The notes: generated by a model not told the origin, from the sequence alone. A DNA stretch of 64,000 nt from Haliea sp964022665 (GCA_964022665.1 CAXIDF010000007.1:1-64000); one strand, 5' to 3'; counted from the stretch's first letter, positions 16,479-25,711 are shown. Made by a program: numbers and translations.

Positions 16479-17791
16479 TCGGTGGGCGTCTGTCCGAGTT
16501 TTCGGTAGAGGCTGCGTACACTGATCCCGGCGATGGTGGCGGCGCGCGCCTTGTCGCCTTCACAGTGTGCCAACAGGCTTTTCAGATACTGTATTTCCTG
16601 TGTTCGTAGATCGGTCCAGGCACTGACTGGCGCCGCCGGTGGTGTCAGCGTCTGGCCGATGCAGCGTTCCAGGATACGGTGGTCGATAATATCGCCCTGG
16701 GCAAATACCAAGGCCCGTTCCAGCACGTTGCGCAGCTCGCGGATGTTGCCCGGGAACGGTTCCTGCTGCAGGCGTTGCACTGCGGACTCGGTCAGGTGAA
16801 TGGGGCGCCCGTCTCGCAGTTTTCCCAGGATGGAGTTGGCGAGCAAGGCCAGGTCCTCACGGCGCTCGCGCAGGGCGGGCAGGTGAATGGGGAAGGTGTT
16901 GATGCGGTAGAAGAGATCGCGGCGGAAGCTGCCCTCGTCAACCATGGCTGCCAGGTCCTTGTGGGTGGCGCAGATGAGGCGAAAGTCGGCGTGACGCAGC
17001 GTTGTGCTGCCTACCGGGCGCCAGGTGCCCGTTTCCAGCAGGCGCAGCAACTTGACCTGCATGCCCAGGGGGACATCGCCAATCTCATCCAGAAACAAGG
17101 TGCCGCCCTGTGCTGATTCCAGCAACCCGGGTTTGTCCTGCGTGGCGCCGGTAAACGCGCCCCGGACGTGCCCGAACAGTTCGCTCTCGAACAGCGTTTC
17201 GGTCAAACCGGCGCATTCCACTGCCACCAGTGGGCGCTCCCGGCGTGCGCTCGCCTGGTGAATCGCGCTCGCTGCCAGCTCCTTGCCGGTACCGGACTCG
17301 CCCAATAGCAGGATGGACGTTTCGTGGGGCGCCACCAGGTTAACCAGTTGCACCAGGGCGTTGAACGCGGCGCTGCGGCCCACCATCTGCCGCGTACTCA
17401 GCTCCGCGCTGGCGACCGTAACCGGTGTCAGCAGTTCAACGAAATACAGCAGCTTGCCGGCATCATCGTGAATGGGCAGCATCGCCACATCCACGTGCTG
17501 GCGCCCCTCGGGTGAAAGGTGCACGTGCAGCACCCGCTCTTTCTTGCCACTCGCCCGGGCCGCGGCCAGTGGACAGCTTTCTCCCGCCTGGTCGCAGGGT
17601 ACCTGGTAGCCGTGTGAGACCTCAAAACAGTGGGCCGGGGTTGCGGCGTCGAGCTCGCCGAAGCTTTCCCGGTAGGCGCTGTTGGTCGCCAGAATACGGT
17701 ATTCTGGGGTTACCAGAATGGCGGGGCAATCGTAGCCCTCCAGCATGCGGGCCAGTGCACGGTCGGTATCGGTGGCGATCAGTTCGCTCAT
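16472..17791 (-). CDS. fisR: FisR-type sigma-54 activator sensing sulfane sulfur
   Basis: A bacterial enhancer-binding protein of 439 residues: N-terminal PAS-like sensor (~12-120), AAA+ domain with Walker A GESGTGKE (164-171), the sigma-54 contact loop GAFTGA (211-216) and Walker B TLFLDEIGD (231-239), and a C-terminal Fis helix-turn-helix (ARAATIAGISVRSLYRKLG). The sensor carries C55, C66 and C73; the 11- and 7-residue spacings equal those of Cys53, Cys64 and Cys71 reported for the persulfide-sensing FisR of Cupriavidus. It is divergent from persulfide dioxygenase and SQR genes that have a sigma-54 promoter, the expected targets. Together these make a FisR function likely. Confidence 0.88.
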   Translation of the reverse strand: MSELIATDTDRALARMLEGYDCPAILVTPEYRILATNSAYRESFGELDAATPAHCFEVSHGYQVPCDQAGESCPLAAARASGKKERVLHVHLSPEGRQHVDVAMLPIHDDAGKLLYFVELLTPVTVASAELSTRQMVGRSAAFNALVQLVNLVAPHETSILLLGESGTGKELAASAIHQASARRERPLVAVECAGLTETLFESELFGHVRGAFTGATQDKPGLLESAQGGTLFLDEIGDVPLGMQVKLLRLLETGTWRPVGSTTLRHADFRLICATHKDLAAMVDEGSFRRDLFYRINTFPIHLPALRERREDLALLANSILGKLRDGRPIHLTESAVQRLQQEPFPGNIRELRNVLERALVFAQGDIIDHRILERCIGQTLTPPAAPVSAWTDLRTQEIQYLKSLLAHCEGDKARAATIAGISVRSLYRKLGQTPTDH

Positions 17792-17812
17792 GTCATTTCC
17801 GGCAAGTTATTT

Positions 17813-17826
17813 TGTCAATATTGACA
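17813..17826. promoter_or_regulatory. Perfect 14-bp palindrome, candidate FisR enhancer site
   Basis: TGTCAATATTGACA is a perfect palindrome 22 bp upstream of the fisR start and about 110 bp upstream of the sigma-54 promoter of the sulfur genes, a suitable enhancer distance. A second inverted repeat, ATAACT (17883-17888) with AGTTAT (17902-17907), lies nearer the promoter. Binding by FisR is inferred from position only. Confidence 0.6.
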
Positions 17827-17933
17827 GAGTTGGGTTGGCCAAGGCCAGCCGCATTTTCTGTCCGGTCAGCCTTTCGCTATTAATAACTTGAATAAACAAA
17901 GAGTTATAGAATTCCTGCTGACTGCCTCGTGGC

Positions 17934-17950
17934 TTGGCACGAGCATTGCT
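17934..17950 (+). promoter_or_regulatory. Sigma-54 (-24/-12) promoter of the sulfur-oxidation operon
   Basis: TTGGCACGAGCATTGCT matches the RpoN consensus (TGGCACG-N4-TTGCW) essentially perfectly, with GG at 17936-17937 and GC at 17948-17949 separated by 10 bases. It lies 46 bp before the persulfide dioxygenase start, and the divergent gene encodes a sigma-54 activator. Confidence 0.9.
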
Positions 17951-17996
17951 GCAGTACCTCACAAGCTCTATACCCGTAATCAGTGAGGTGGATGTC

Positions 17997-18893
17997 ATGC
18001 AAGCAACGGTCAATTTTCAGGTGGAACTGCAATGCCGGCCGGAAGTGGTGCCTTTTTTCGATGCCGACACCAATACGTTTTCCTATGTGGTGCGTGATCC
18101 GGCAAGCTCCGCCTGCGCGGTGGTCGACTCGGTGCTGGATATAGACTACGCAGCCGGCCGCATCAGCACCACCAGTGCGGATCGCATTCTCGACTACATC
18201 CGCCAGCACGGGCTCTCACTGGAGTGGATCATCGAAACCCACGTGCATGCGGATCACCTGTCCGCGGCGCCTTATTTGCAGGATGCCCTCGGCGGCAAGA
18301 TCGGCATTGGCGAGCACATCGTGACGGTACAGGAGACCTTTGGCAGCGTCTTCAATGCAGGTACCGACTTCGCGCGCGACGGTTCGCAATTCGACCGTCT
18401 TTTCGCCGACGGCGACAGCTACCAGGTGGGCAGTATGACCTGTCATGCCATGCACACGCCCGGCCATACGCCAGCCTGCATGGTGCATGTGATGGGTGAT
18501 GCCGCATTTGTCGGCGACACCCTGTTCATGCCGGATGGTGGCACCGCGCGCGCCGATTTCCCCGGAGGCGATGCGCGCACGCTGTATCGCTCTATCCAGC
18601 GCGTGTTGTCACTGCCTGGCGAGACACGCCTGTTCATGTGCCATGACTACATGCCCAATGGCCGCGAGCTCGAGTATGAGACCAGCGTGGCGGCGGAGCT
18701 GGCCGATAACATCCATGTGCACATCGGCATCAGTGAGGACGACTTCGTGCGCATGCGCGAAGCCCGGGATGCAACACTGGATATGCCGCGCCTGATTCTG
18801 CCTTCACTGCAGGTGAATATGCGCGCCGGCCACCTGCCCGCAGCGGAAGACAATGCAACGGTTTACCTGAAACTGCCCATCAACGCGCTCTGA
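17997..18893 (+). CDS. pdo: MBL-fold persulfide dioxygenase
   Basis: A 298-residue metallo-beta-lactamase-fold non-haem iron enzyme that oxidises persulfide (usually glutathione persulfide) to sulfite. The metal motif THVHADH lies at 81-87, followed by the H156 (TPGH) and D174 (FVGDTLF) ligand positions, ARADFPGGDARTLY (~184-197) typical of ETHE1/Blh-type dioxygenases, and H216 in MCHDYMP. GAGGTGG at 17984-17990 supports this ATG; an upstream in-frame start would run through the sigma-54 promoter and is rejected. It is first in the operon with SQR and SulP genes, controlled by the promoter at 17934. Confidence in the PDO reaction comes largely from the SQR/FisR context. Confidence 0.87.
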   Translation: MQATVNFQVELQCRPEVVPFFDADTNTFSYVVRDPASSACAVVDSVLDIDYAAGRISTTSADRILDYIRQHGLSLEWIIETHVHADHLSAAPYLQDALGGKIGIGEHIVTVQETFGSVFNAGTDFARDGSQFDRLFADGDSYQVGSMTCHAMHTPGHTPACMVHVMGDAAFVGDTLFMPDGGTARADFPGGDARTLYRSIQRVLSLPGETRLFMCHDYMPNGRELEYETSVAAELADNIHVHIGISEDDFVRMREARDATLDMPRLILPSLQVNMRAGHLPAAEDNATVYLKLPINAL

Positions 18894-18916
18894 TCACTGT
18901 ATTCGAGGAAAGCCCC

Positions 18917-20590
18917 ATGGATATTCGTACTCTGGACGACCAGCTCAGCGTGTCTGCGCAGGTAACGCCCGATGAACTCGCCGACCTGGCGGCACGCGGC
19001 GTGCAGCACATTATCTGCAACCGCCCTGACGGCGAGGGTGCTGACCAGCCCGCCTATGCCGAGGTGCAGCGCGCTGCGGAGACGGCGGGGATACAGGCAC
19101 ACTACCTGCCCGTTGTGGCGGGCAAGGTGTCCGATGCCGAGGCACGCGAGTTCGGCCAGCTGCTGGATGCGATAGAGGGACCAGTGCACGCCTACTGCCG
19201 CACCGGTATGCGCTCCACCACCTTGTGGGCATTGTCGCGTTCCCGCAGTGGATTGTCCCCGGCCGACATCGTGCGGCGGGGGCGAGAAGCCGGTTATGAC
19301 ATGAGCAGCGTTGTGGCACGGGTGGCCGGTGATGGCGAAGGGCACGGCGGCCTTGTGCTCGCCGAATATGACGTGGTGATTGTGGGGGCAGGGGCAGGGG
19401 GCATTGCCTGCGCGTCCAGTCTGTTGAGCCGCGACAAGACGCTGTCGGTGGCTATCATCGACCCGGCGGACATTCATTATTACCAGCCCGGCTGGACATT
19501 TGTCGGGGCAGGCATTTTCCAGCCGGCGACTACCGCGCGCACCATGGCATCGTTGATTCCCCGCGGTGCTGACTGGATCAAGGCGGCGGTAGCGGCGTTC
19601 GACCCGGTGCACAACGCGGTGGTGCTGGAAGGGTGTCGTGTCATACGTTATCGCCGGCTGGTTGTGGCGGCGGGTATCAAGCTGGACTGGGACGCGATTC
19701 CAGGGCTGGCGGAAAGCCTGGGGCGCAACGGGGTCACCTCCAACTACCGCTTTGACCTGGCCCCCTACACCTGGCAGCTGGTACAGAAGCTCAAAGGCGG
19801 GCGCGCCCTGTTCACGCAACCGCCTATGCCGATAAAGTGCGCCGGCGCGCCACAGAAGGCGATGTACCTGTCGGCGGACTACTGGTTGCGCCAGAAGTGC
19901 CTGCAGGACATCGAGGTGGAGTTCTACAACGCCGGCGCAGTCCTCTTCGGTGTCCCCGACTATGTGCCCGCGCTTATGGACTACGTGAAGCGCTACGACG
20001 CGCGCCTCAACTTCAGTCATCGCCTGCTGCGTATTGACGGCGATGCGCGCTGCGCCGTATTCGAGGCGACAGACAGCGACGGCGCCAAGCGTGAGGTGGA
20101 GCGCGAATTTGACATGCTTCACGTGGTGCCCCCGCAGACGGCGCCGGATTTCATTCGTGCCAGCGCACTGGCGGACGAAGCGGGGTGGGTGGACGTGGAT
20201 CAAACCACGCTGCGGCACAAGCGCTTCGACAACATCTGGGCGCTGGGTGATGTGATGAACGCACCCAACGCCAAAACCGCGGCGGCGGCGCGCATGCAGG
20301 CCCCGATCGTGGCCAACAACCTGCTGGTGGACAGCGGGCGGGTCACGGGGGTGGCGCACTACAATGGATACGGCTCTTGCCCCCTCACCGTGGAACGAGG
20401 CAAGATCGTGCTGGCGGAGTTCGGTTACGGCGGCAAACTCTTGCCGAGCATGCCCGCGTGGCTGGTGGATGGCCGCAAGCCCAGTCGCGCCGCCTGGTTC
20501 CTGAAGGAGCGCCTGTTGCCGCCGATCTACTGGAAAGCAATGCTGCGTGGCAGGGAGTGGCTGGCAAAGCCGGTGATCGGCGAGGGTTAA
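18917..20590 (+). CDS. DUF442 sulfurtransferase-like domain fused to sulfide:quinone oxidoreductase
   Basis: A two-domain 557-residue protein. Residues ~1-115 form a DUF442/TIGR01244 domain of the tyrosine-phosphatase/rhodanese type with the active-site loop CRTGMRS (C94-S100). From 151 an FAD-dependent oxidoreductase begins (VVIVGAGAGG, 153-162). Two candidate redox cysteines, C308 (PIKCAGAPQK) and about C487 (GYGSCPL), fit a type II-like SQR, which oxidises sulfide to sulfane sulfur and reduces ubiquinone at the inner membrane. A C-terminal segment with LLPPIYW is the usual membrane-contacting end. Such fusions are often annotated 'bifunctional protein tyrosine phosphatase/NAD(P)/FAD-dependent oxidoreductase'. 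The N-domain could pass sulfane sulfur from SQR to the dioxygenase encoded upstream. Confidence 0.88.
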   Translation: MDIRTLDDQLSVSAQVTPDELADLAARGVQHIICNRPDGEGADQPAYAEVQRAAETAGIQAHYLPVVAGKVSDAEAREFGQLLDAIEGPVHAYCRTGMRSTTLWALSRSRSGLSPADIVRRGREAGYDMSSVVARVAGDGEGHGGLVLAEYDVVIVGAGAGGIACASSLLSRDKTLSVAIIDPADIHYYQPGWTFVGAGIFQPATTARTMASLIPRGADWIKAAVAAFDPVHNAVVLEGCRVIRYRRLVVAAGIKLDWDAIPGLAESLGRNGVTSNYRFDLAPYTWQLVQKLKGGRALFTQPPMPIKCAGAPQKAMYLSADYWLRQKCLQDIEVEFYNAGAVLFGVPDYVPALMDYVKRYDARLNFSHRLLRIDGDARCAVFEATDSDGAKREVEREFDMLHVVPPQTAPDFIRASALADEAGWVDVDQTTLRHKRFDNIWALGDVMNAPNAKTAAAARMQAPIVANNLLVDSGRVTGVAHYNGYGSCPLTVERGKIVLAEFGYGGKLLPSMPAWLVDGRKPSRAAWFLKERLLPPIYWKAMLRGREWLAKPVIGEG

Positions 20591-20594
20591 CACA

Positions 20595-22349
20595 TTGCAG
20601 GAATTAAAGCGCTATCTGCCGCTGCTGGATTGGGGGCGAAGCTACAACCGCGAGAGTTTTGCCAGCGACGGCCTGGCGGCGGTCATCGTCACGGTCATGC
20701 TGATTCCGCAGTCGCTGGCCTACGCCATGCTGGCGGGCCTCCCCGCCGAAATGGGCCTGTATGCCAGTATGCTGCCGCTCATTGCCTACGGACTGTTCGG
20801 CACCAGTACCACCTTGTCGGTGGGGCCTGTGGCAGTGGTGTCGTTGATGACCGCAACGGCAGTGAGCCAGGTCGCCGACGCCGGGAGCCTGGCCTATATC
20901 GACGCCGCAATCCTGCTGGCGTTGATGTCTGGTGCGATGCTGCTGCTGTTCGGCCTGCTGCGCATGGGCTTTCTGGCCAGCTTTCTGTCTCACCCGGTGA
21001 TCGCCGGTTTTATCACTGCATCGGGTGTGATTATCGCGGTCAGTCAGCTGGGCCATGTGCTGGGCATTCGGGGGCGGGGTGAGAACCTGCCACAGCTGGC
21101 GCAGCAACTCTGGGAGCAGCTGCCTCTGGTGCACCTGCCAACCGTACTGGTGGGCGGGTGCACCCTGCTGTTCCTGTTCTGGGTGCGCAGCGGGCTGAAG
21201 CCCCTGTTGCAAAAAGCGGGGATGCCCGACTACTGGGCCGGCATGCTGACGCGCACCGGGCCGGTCTTTGCCGTGATTGGCACCAGCGTTGTGGCCTGGG
21301 GATTCGACCTGGAGGCGCAGGGGGTTGCCCTGGTAGGTCACGTACCAGCGGGGTTGCCGGGCCTCGACCTGCCAATGCTCTCGCATCCTGCCTGGCGGGA
21401 GCTGGCGGTATCGGCGCTGCTCATTTCCATTATCGGTTTTGTTGAGTCGGTCTCGGTGGGGCACACGCTGGCCGCGCGTCGCCGGCAGCGCATCGTGCCC
21501 GACCAGGAACTGATCGGGCTCGGGGCATCGAATATCGCTGCAGCGGTGTCCGGTGGTTATCCGGTCACCGGCGGTTTTGCGCGCTCCATTGTCAATTTTG
21601 ATGCGGGTGCCGCAACGCCGGCCGCCGGCATGCTGACCGCGCTGGGTATTGGTCTCACGGCATTGTTTTTCACCCCCTATCTCGCCTACCTGCCCAAGGC
21701 GACGCTGGCGGCAACCATTATCGTGGCGGTACTGTCGCTGGTGGATTTCTCCATTCTGCGCCGCACCTGGGATTACGGCGTGTCGGACTTCGCGGCTGTG
21801 GCGATCACGTTGTTTGTCACCCTCGCGGTGGGCGTGGAAACCGGTGTCGCCTGCGGTGTGCTGGCCTCGCTGGCGCTGCACCTTTACAAGACCTCCCGGC
21901 CGCACATGGCGGTGGTGGGTGAGGTGCCTGGCACCGAGCACTACCGCAATGTGGATAGGCATGAGGTCATCACCCGCGGTGACATACTCTCCCTGCGCAT
22001 CGACGAGAGCCTGTATTTCGCCAATGCCAGTTTTGTCGAGTCGCGCATTTACGCGCTGCTCGAACCGCGTCCGGAGGTTCGTCACGTGATCCTCATGTGC
22101 ACGGCGGTGAATGAAATCGACCTCAGCGCACTGGAGGCGCTGGAGTCGATCAACCGGCAGCTCGCGGAGCGCGATATCGTGCTGCACCTTTCCGAGGTCA
22201 AGGGGCCGGTCATGGACGTATTGCGGCACACCCACTTCCTGCACGAGCTCACGGGCAAGGTCTTTCTCTCCCAGCACCACGCGGTGCAGCATGTGATGGC
22301 AGAGGAAGATGCTGCCCGCGGCGACCGACCCCACGACTGGGTGATCTAG
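20595..22349 (+). CDS. SulP-family anion transporter with STAS domain
   Basis: A 584-residue SLC26/SulP permease. The transmembrane domain (~residues 5-400) contains MLIPQSLAYAMLAGLP and the conserved GGYPVTGGFARSIVNFDAGA segment; a cytoplasmic STAS domain occupies ~435-560 (EVRHVILMCTAVNEIDLSALE). The start appears to be TTG at 20595, preceded by GAGGG at the end of the SQR gene only 4 bp away; no ATG lies near enough. As third gene of the pdo-SQR operon it most likely moves sulfate or sulfite, the end products, rather than serving sulfate uptake. Direction and substrate are inferred. Confidence 0.88.
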   Translation: MQELKRYLPLLDWGRSYNRESFASDGLAAVIVTVMLIPQSLAYAMLAGLPAEMGLYASMLPLIAYGLFGTSTTLSVGPVAVVSLMTATAVSQVADAGSLAYIDAAILLALMSGAMLLLFGLLRMGFLASFLSHPVIAGFITASGVIIAVSQLGHVLGIRGRGENLPQLAQQLWEQLPLVHLPTVLVGGCTLLFLFWVRSGLKPLLQKAGMPDYWAGMLTRTGPVFAVIGTSVVAWGFDLEAQGVALVGHVPAGLPGLDLPMLSHPAWRELAVSALLISIIGFVESVSVGHTLAARRRQRIVPDQELIGLGASNIAAAVSGGYPVTGGFARSIVNFDAGAATPAAGMLTALGIGLTALFFTPYLAYLPKATLAATIIVAVLSLVDFSILRRTWDYGVSDFAAVAITLFVTLAVGVETGVACGVLASLALHLYKTSRPHMAVVGEVPGTEHYRNVDRHEVITRGDILSLRIDESLYFANASFVESRIYALLEPRPEVRHVILMCTAVNEIDLSALEALESINRQLAERDIVLHLSEVKGPVMDVLRHTHFLHELTGKVFLSQHHAVQHVMAEEDAARGDRPHDWVI

Positions 22350-22374
22350 CACCGCGACGTTGTACAGTGCGGTG
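22350..22374 (+). other. Hairpin after the SulP gene
   Basis: CACCGC (22350-22355) can pair with GCGGTG (22369-22374). There is no T-run, so it is only a weak candidate for the end of the sulfur operon transcript or an RNA-stabilising stem. Confidence 0.3.
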
Positions 22375-22431
22375 ACACGGGCGCGCTTTCTCAGTACTGT
22401 ATCGGCATAACGATAGAATAGGGAGAGCGGC

Positions 22432-24492
22432 ATGAACTATTTCGTTACCGGTGGCACGGGTTTTATTGGTCGTTTTCTGGTGCCGCGGCTCCTGGACCGT
22501 GGTGGGCGTGTTTACCTGTTGGTGCGGCCGGGTTCCCTGGCCAAGGTGGACGGACTGCGTGAGCTCTGGGGCGCAAATCGGCGCCAGGTGGTCGCGGTAG
22601 AGGGTGACTTGAGCGAGCCGCGGCTGGGCGTGAAAGCGGCGTGGGTGCGCCAGCACACGGGCAAGATTGATCATTTTTTTCACCTCGCGGCCATCTACGA
22701 CATGCAGGCCAGTGCGGAGAGCCAGCGCAAGAGTAATGTCGAGGGCACGCGCCAGGCGCTGGTGCTGGCGAAGGCGCTGAAAACCGGCTGCTTTCACCAG
22801 GTCAGTTCCATCGCGGCGGCCGGGCTTTATGACGGCACCTTCACCGAAGATATGTTCGAGGAGGCGGGGGCGCTGGATCACCCCTACTTCCAGACCAAGC
22901 ACGAGTCTGAAGGTATCGTGCGCGCCGAGAAGCGGCTGAAGTGGCGCATCTATCGCCCGGGCATGGTGGTGGGGCACTCGGTCACCGGGGAAATGGACAA
23001 GGTCGATGGCCCCTACTACTTTTTCGAGACGCTGCGCAGCCTGAGCAAAGTCGTGCCCGAGGGCCTGCCACTATTGATGAACAAGGCGGGGTTGCTGAAT
23101 ATCGTGCCGGTCGATTACGTGGTGGCGGCCATGGATCATCTCGCCCATCTGCCGGGTCATGATCGTGAATGCTTCTTCCTCACTGACCCCGACGGCATTC
23201 GCGTGGGTGACCTGCTGAAAACACTCATGCGGGTGTCGCATGGGCCGAAGTTGCGTGCGGTCGATGCTTCCCTGCTCGACTCCGCCACCCGGCTGGCGGG
23301 CAAGGGTCTCGGCCACCTGGGGCCTGTACGCAAGCTGGGCGAGCGCCTGATTGCCCAGATGGGCATTCCGCCACAGGTGGTGGCCTACATCAATTATCCC
23401 ACGCACTTCGACTCCACACGGACACGGGCGCTGCTTGAACCCGCTGCTATCCAGTGCCCGCCCTTCGAAGAGTATGCCCCCGTTATCTGGGATTACTGGC
23501 TGCACTTCCTGCGCAAGGATGCCGGTGCGCTGGAGAAGGACGTGGACACGCTGTTCGATCGTCTGGTGGGCCGCCCGACACTGGCAGCGCTGCGCAAGCG
23601 GGTCAAGGGCAAGGTGGTGGTGGTCACCGGGGCGACCTCCGGTATCGGACGCGAGTGTGCTCTGCGCTTGGCGCGAGCCGATGCCCGCGTGGTGCTGGTG
23701 GCGCGTACGGTGGAGAAGCTGGAGGAGACCATCGCCGCGATAGAGGAGCAGGGCGGTGTAGCCCACGCCTACGCCTGTGATGTGGCGGACCTGGATGCCT
23801 GTGACAAGCTGGTGGCAGACGTGATCGCTGACTTCGGCGGGGCAGATATTCTGATCAACAATGCGGGCCGCTCCATTCGTCGCTCCGTGCGCTACAGCTA
23901 TGACCGTTTCCACGACTTCGAGCGCACCATGCAACTGAATTACTTTGGTGCCTTGCGCCTGATTATGGGCTTCCTGCCCGGCATGGAGCAGCGCGAGCAA
24001 GGCCAGGTCATCAATATTTCATCCATTGGCGTGCTCACCAGCCCGCCGCGCTTTTCGGCCTACGTGGCCTCAAAAGCTGCGCTGGACGCATTCAGCTTGT
24101 GCGCGGCACCCGAGTTCACGCGCTGCAATATCGAGTTCACCACCATTCACATGCCGCTGGTGCGTACCCCCATGATTGCGCCTACGGGGCTGTACAAGGC
24201 TTTTCCCACACTCTCGCCCGAGCAGGCCCGGGACCTGGTCATGAAAGCCATTGTGTCGCGTCCGAAGAAGGTCTCCACCAGTCTTGGTGTCGCCGGTGCG
24301 GTGGCGCAGGCCACCATGCCGAGCTTTACCGAGGCGTTTCTCAGCCAGGCCTATGACCTGTTTCCGGATTCACCGGCAGCCCGCGGCCTGAGTGCAGAGG
24401 AAGCGGCTGCGGAGCTGGCTGAACTGCCCTCCTCAAGGCTGGCGCTGGCGCGGCGGCTGTTTTCCCAGGTGATGCGGGGCGTGCACTGGTAG
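22432..24492 (+). CDS. Two-domain SDR protein, fatty acyl-CoA reductase-like
   Basis: A 686-residue fusion of two Rossmann dehydrogenases. The N-half is an extended SDR (GGTGFIG 7-13, YxxxK around 152-156, YRPGMVVGHS) of the NAD-binding 4/male-sterility type; the C-half is a classical SDR (TGATSGIG 399-406, NNAG, YVASK with Y544 and K548). This order and length resemble the Marinobacter fatty acyl-CoA reductase (Maqu_2220 type), which reduces acyl-CoA to alcohol through an aldehyde. Acyl-CoA/aldehyde reduction in wax or lipid metabolism is the best guess; neighbours do not confirm it. GGGAGA precedes the ATG. It is followed 11 bp later by an MFS transporter gene. Confidence 0.75.
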   Translation: MNYFVTGGTGFIGRFLVPRLLDRGGRVYLLVRPGSLAKVDGLRELWGANRRQVVAVEGDLSEPRLGVKAAWVRQHTGKIDHFFHLAAIYDMQASAESQRKSNVEGTRQALVLAKALKTGCFHQVSSIAAAGLYDGTFTEDMFEEAGALDHPYFQTKHESEGIVRAEKRLKWRIYRPGMVVGHSVTGEMDKVDGPYYFFETLRSLSKVVPEGLPLLMNKAGLLNIVPVDYVVAAMDHLAHLPGHDRECFFLTDPDGIRVGDLLKTLMRVSHGPKLRAVDASLLDSATRLAGKGLGHLGPVRKLGERLIAQMGIPPQVVAYINYPTHFDSTRTRALLEPAAIQCPPFEEYAPVIWDYWLHFLRKDAGALEKDVDTLFDRLVGRPTLAALRKRVKGKVVVVTGATSGIGRECALRLARADARVVLVARTVEKLEETIAAIEEQGGVAHAYACDVADLDACDKLVADVIADFGGADILINNAGRSIRRSVRYSYDRFHDFERTMQLNYFGALRLIMGFLPGMEQREQGQVINISSIGVLTSPPRFSAYVASKAALDAFSLCAAPEFTRCNIEFTTIHMPLVRTPMIAPTGLYKAFPTLSPEQARDLVMKAIVSRPKKVSTSLGVAGAVAQATMPSFTEAFLSQAYDLFPDSPAARGLSAEEAAAELAELPSSRLALARRLFSQVMRGVHW

Positions 24493-24503
24493 GAACACCC
24501 CGT

Positions 24504-25703
24504 ATGCCCCTCGGCATTGTGCTGCTCATGGTGCTGGTTGCACTCAACCTGCGCCCGGCGCTGGCTTCGCTCGCACCCCTGTTGAGCCGTGTGCAGGCCG
24601 ACACCGGTTTGAGCGCCGCCGCTATCGGTGGCCTGACCACGCTGCCCGTGCTGTGTCTGGGTCTGTTTGCGCCGCTGGCGCCTTGGCTGTCGAGGCGCAT
24701 TGGCATCGAGCGCACGCTCTCGCTGGCGTTGTTGCTGTTGACGCTGGCGCTGTGGCTGCGTGCCGGCGAGAACAGCCTGCGTCTGTTTCTGGGCACGGCG
24801 CTCGCCGGTGCTGCCATCGGTATCGGCGGTACTGTGCTGCCGGTGCTGGTGAAGCGTGACCTGCCGCGTGGCGCCGACCTGATGACAGGCGTGTACACCA
24901 TGGCGCTTTGCCTGGGTGGCGCGCTAGGCGCCGGTCTGAGCATTCCACTGGCGAACACGCTGGGCAGCTGGCAGCTCAGCCTGGCAAGCTGGTCCGCCCT
25001 GGCGGCCCTGGCCTTGCTCTGCTGGCGCGTGTTCGCGCCTCATCCCTGGCCGCAGGTCGCGCCCGGCCCCCGTGCCCCGGTGGGGGCGGGTCTATTGCGC
25101 TCGCCCCTGGCCTGGCAGATTACCCTGCTCATGGCATCCCAGTCCGCTCTGGCCTATATCGTGTTCGGTTGGCTGCCCGTGTTGCTACAGCGGCGCGGGC
25201 TGGGTGAAGCGGAGGCAGGCCTGCTGCTCGGCGCATCGGTATTCGTGCAGTTGTTCGCCGCGCTGGCAGCGCCCTGGCTGGCGCGTCTGGGGCGCGACCA
25301 GCGTCCGGCCCTGGTGTGTGCCCTGACGCTGGTGGCGGTCGGATTCTACTGCCTGTTGCAGGGCCCCGCCGTGCTGCGCTGGCCGGGTGTTGTGGCGCTG
25401 GGTTTAGGGCAGGGGGCAAGCTTCAGTCTCGCCCTGGCGTTACTCGTGCTGCGCAGTGCCAATCCGGCCGTCGCTGGCGAACTGTCGGGCATGACTCAGG
25501 GCTTCGGCTATTGTCTCGCCGCCCTGGGGCCACTTGCGGTTGGCCTGTTGTTGCAGTTCGAGATGTCATTGACGGGCATCTGGCTGGTGCTCACCGCGCT
25601 GGTGTTGCTGGCAATCTGCCTCGCCATGCTGGCCGGGCGCCAGTGCGTTCTTGATGTGGATGCAGCAGGGCGCTTTGTCACCCATAGCCGTGGGTCGCGC
25701 TAG
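24504..25703 (+). CDS. MFS transporter, CynX/NimT-like
   Basis: A 399-residue integral membrane protein with about 12 hydrophobic helices and little soluble sequence. The N-terminal LVALNLRPALASLAPLLSRV and the repeated half-transporter layout are characteristic of the CynX (cyanate transporter-like) branch of the major facilitator superfamily. Substrates in this branch vary and are mostly unknown. AGGA lies ahead of the ATG. It is probably co-transcribed with the upstream SDR gene and converges on the aspartoacylase-family gene with 8 bp between stops. Confidence 0.82.
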   Translation: MPLGIVLLMVLVALNLRPALASLAPLLSRVQADTGLSAAAIGGLTTLPVLCLGLFAPLAPWLSRRIGIERTLSLALLLLTLALWLRAGENSLRLFLGTALAGAAIGIGGTVLPVLVKRDLPRGADLMTGVYTMALCLGGALGAGLSIPLANTLGSWQLSLASWSALAALALLCWRVFAPHPWPQVAPGPRAPVGAGLLRSPLAWQITLLMASQSALAYIVFGWLPVLLQRRGLGEAEAGLLLGASVFVQLFAALAAPWLARLGRDQRPALVCALTLVAVGFYCLLQGPAVLRWPGVVALGLGQGASFSLALALLVLRSANPAVAGELSGMTQGFGYCLAALGPLAVGLLLQFEMSLTGIWLVLTALVLLAICLAMLAGRQCVLDVDAAGRFVTHSRGSR

Positions 25704-25711
25704 CTGTCGAC

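Noticed and set aside
18863..22433. Very long open frames (about 570-610 codons) antisense to the SQR and SulP genes
   Set aside because: They mirror the third-position GC bias of the sense genes, have His/Arg-rich nonsense-like composition and no domain; the sense frames carry clear motifs.
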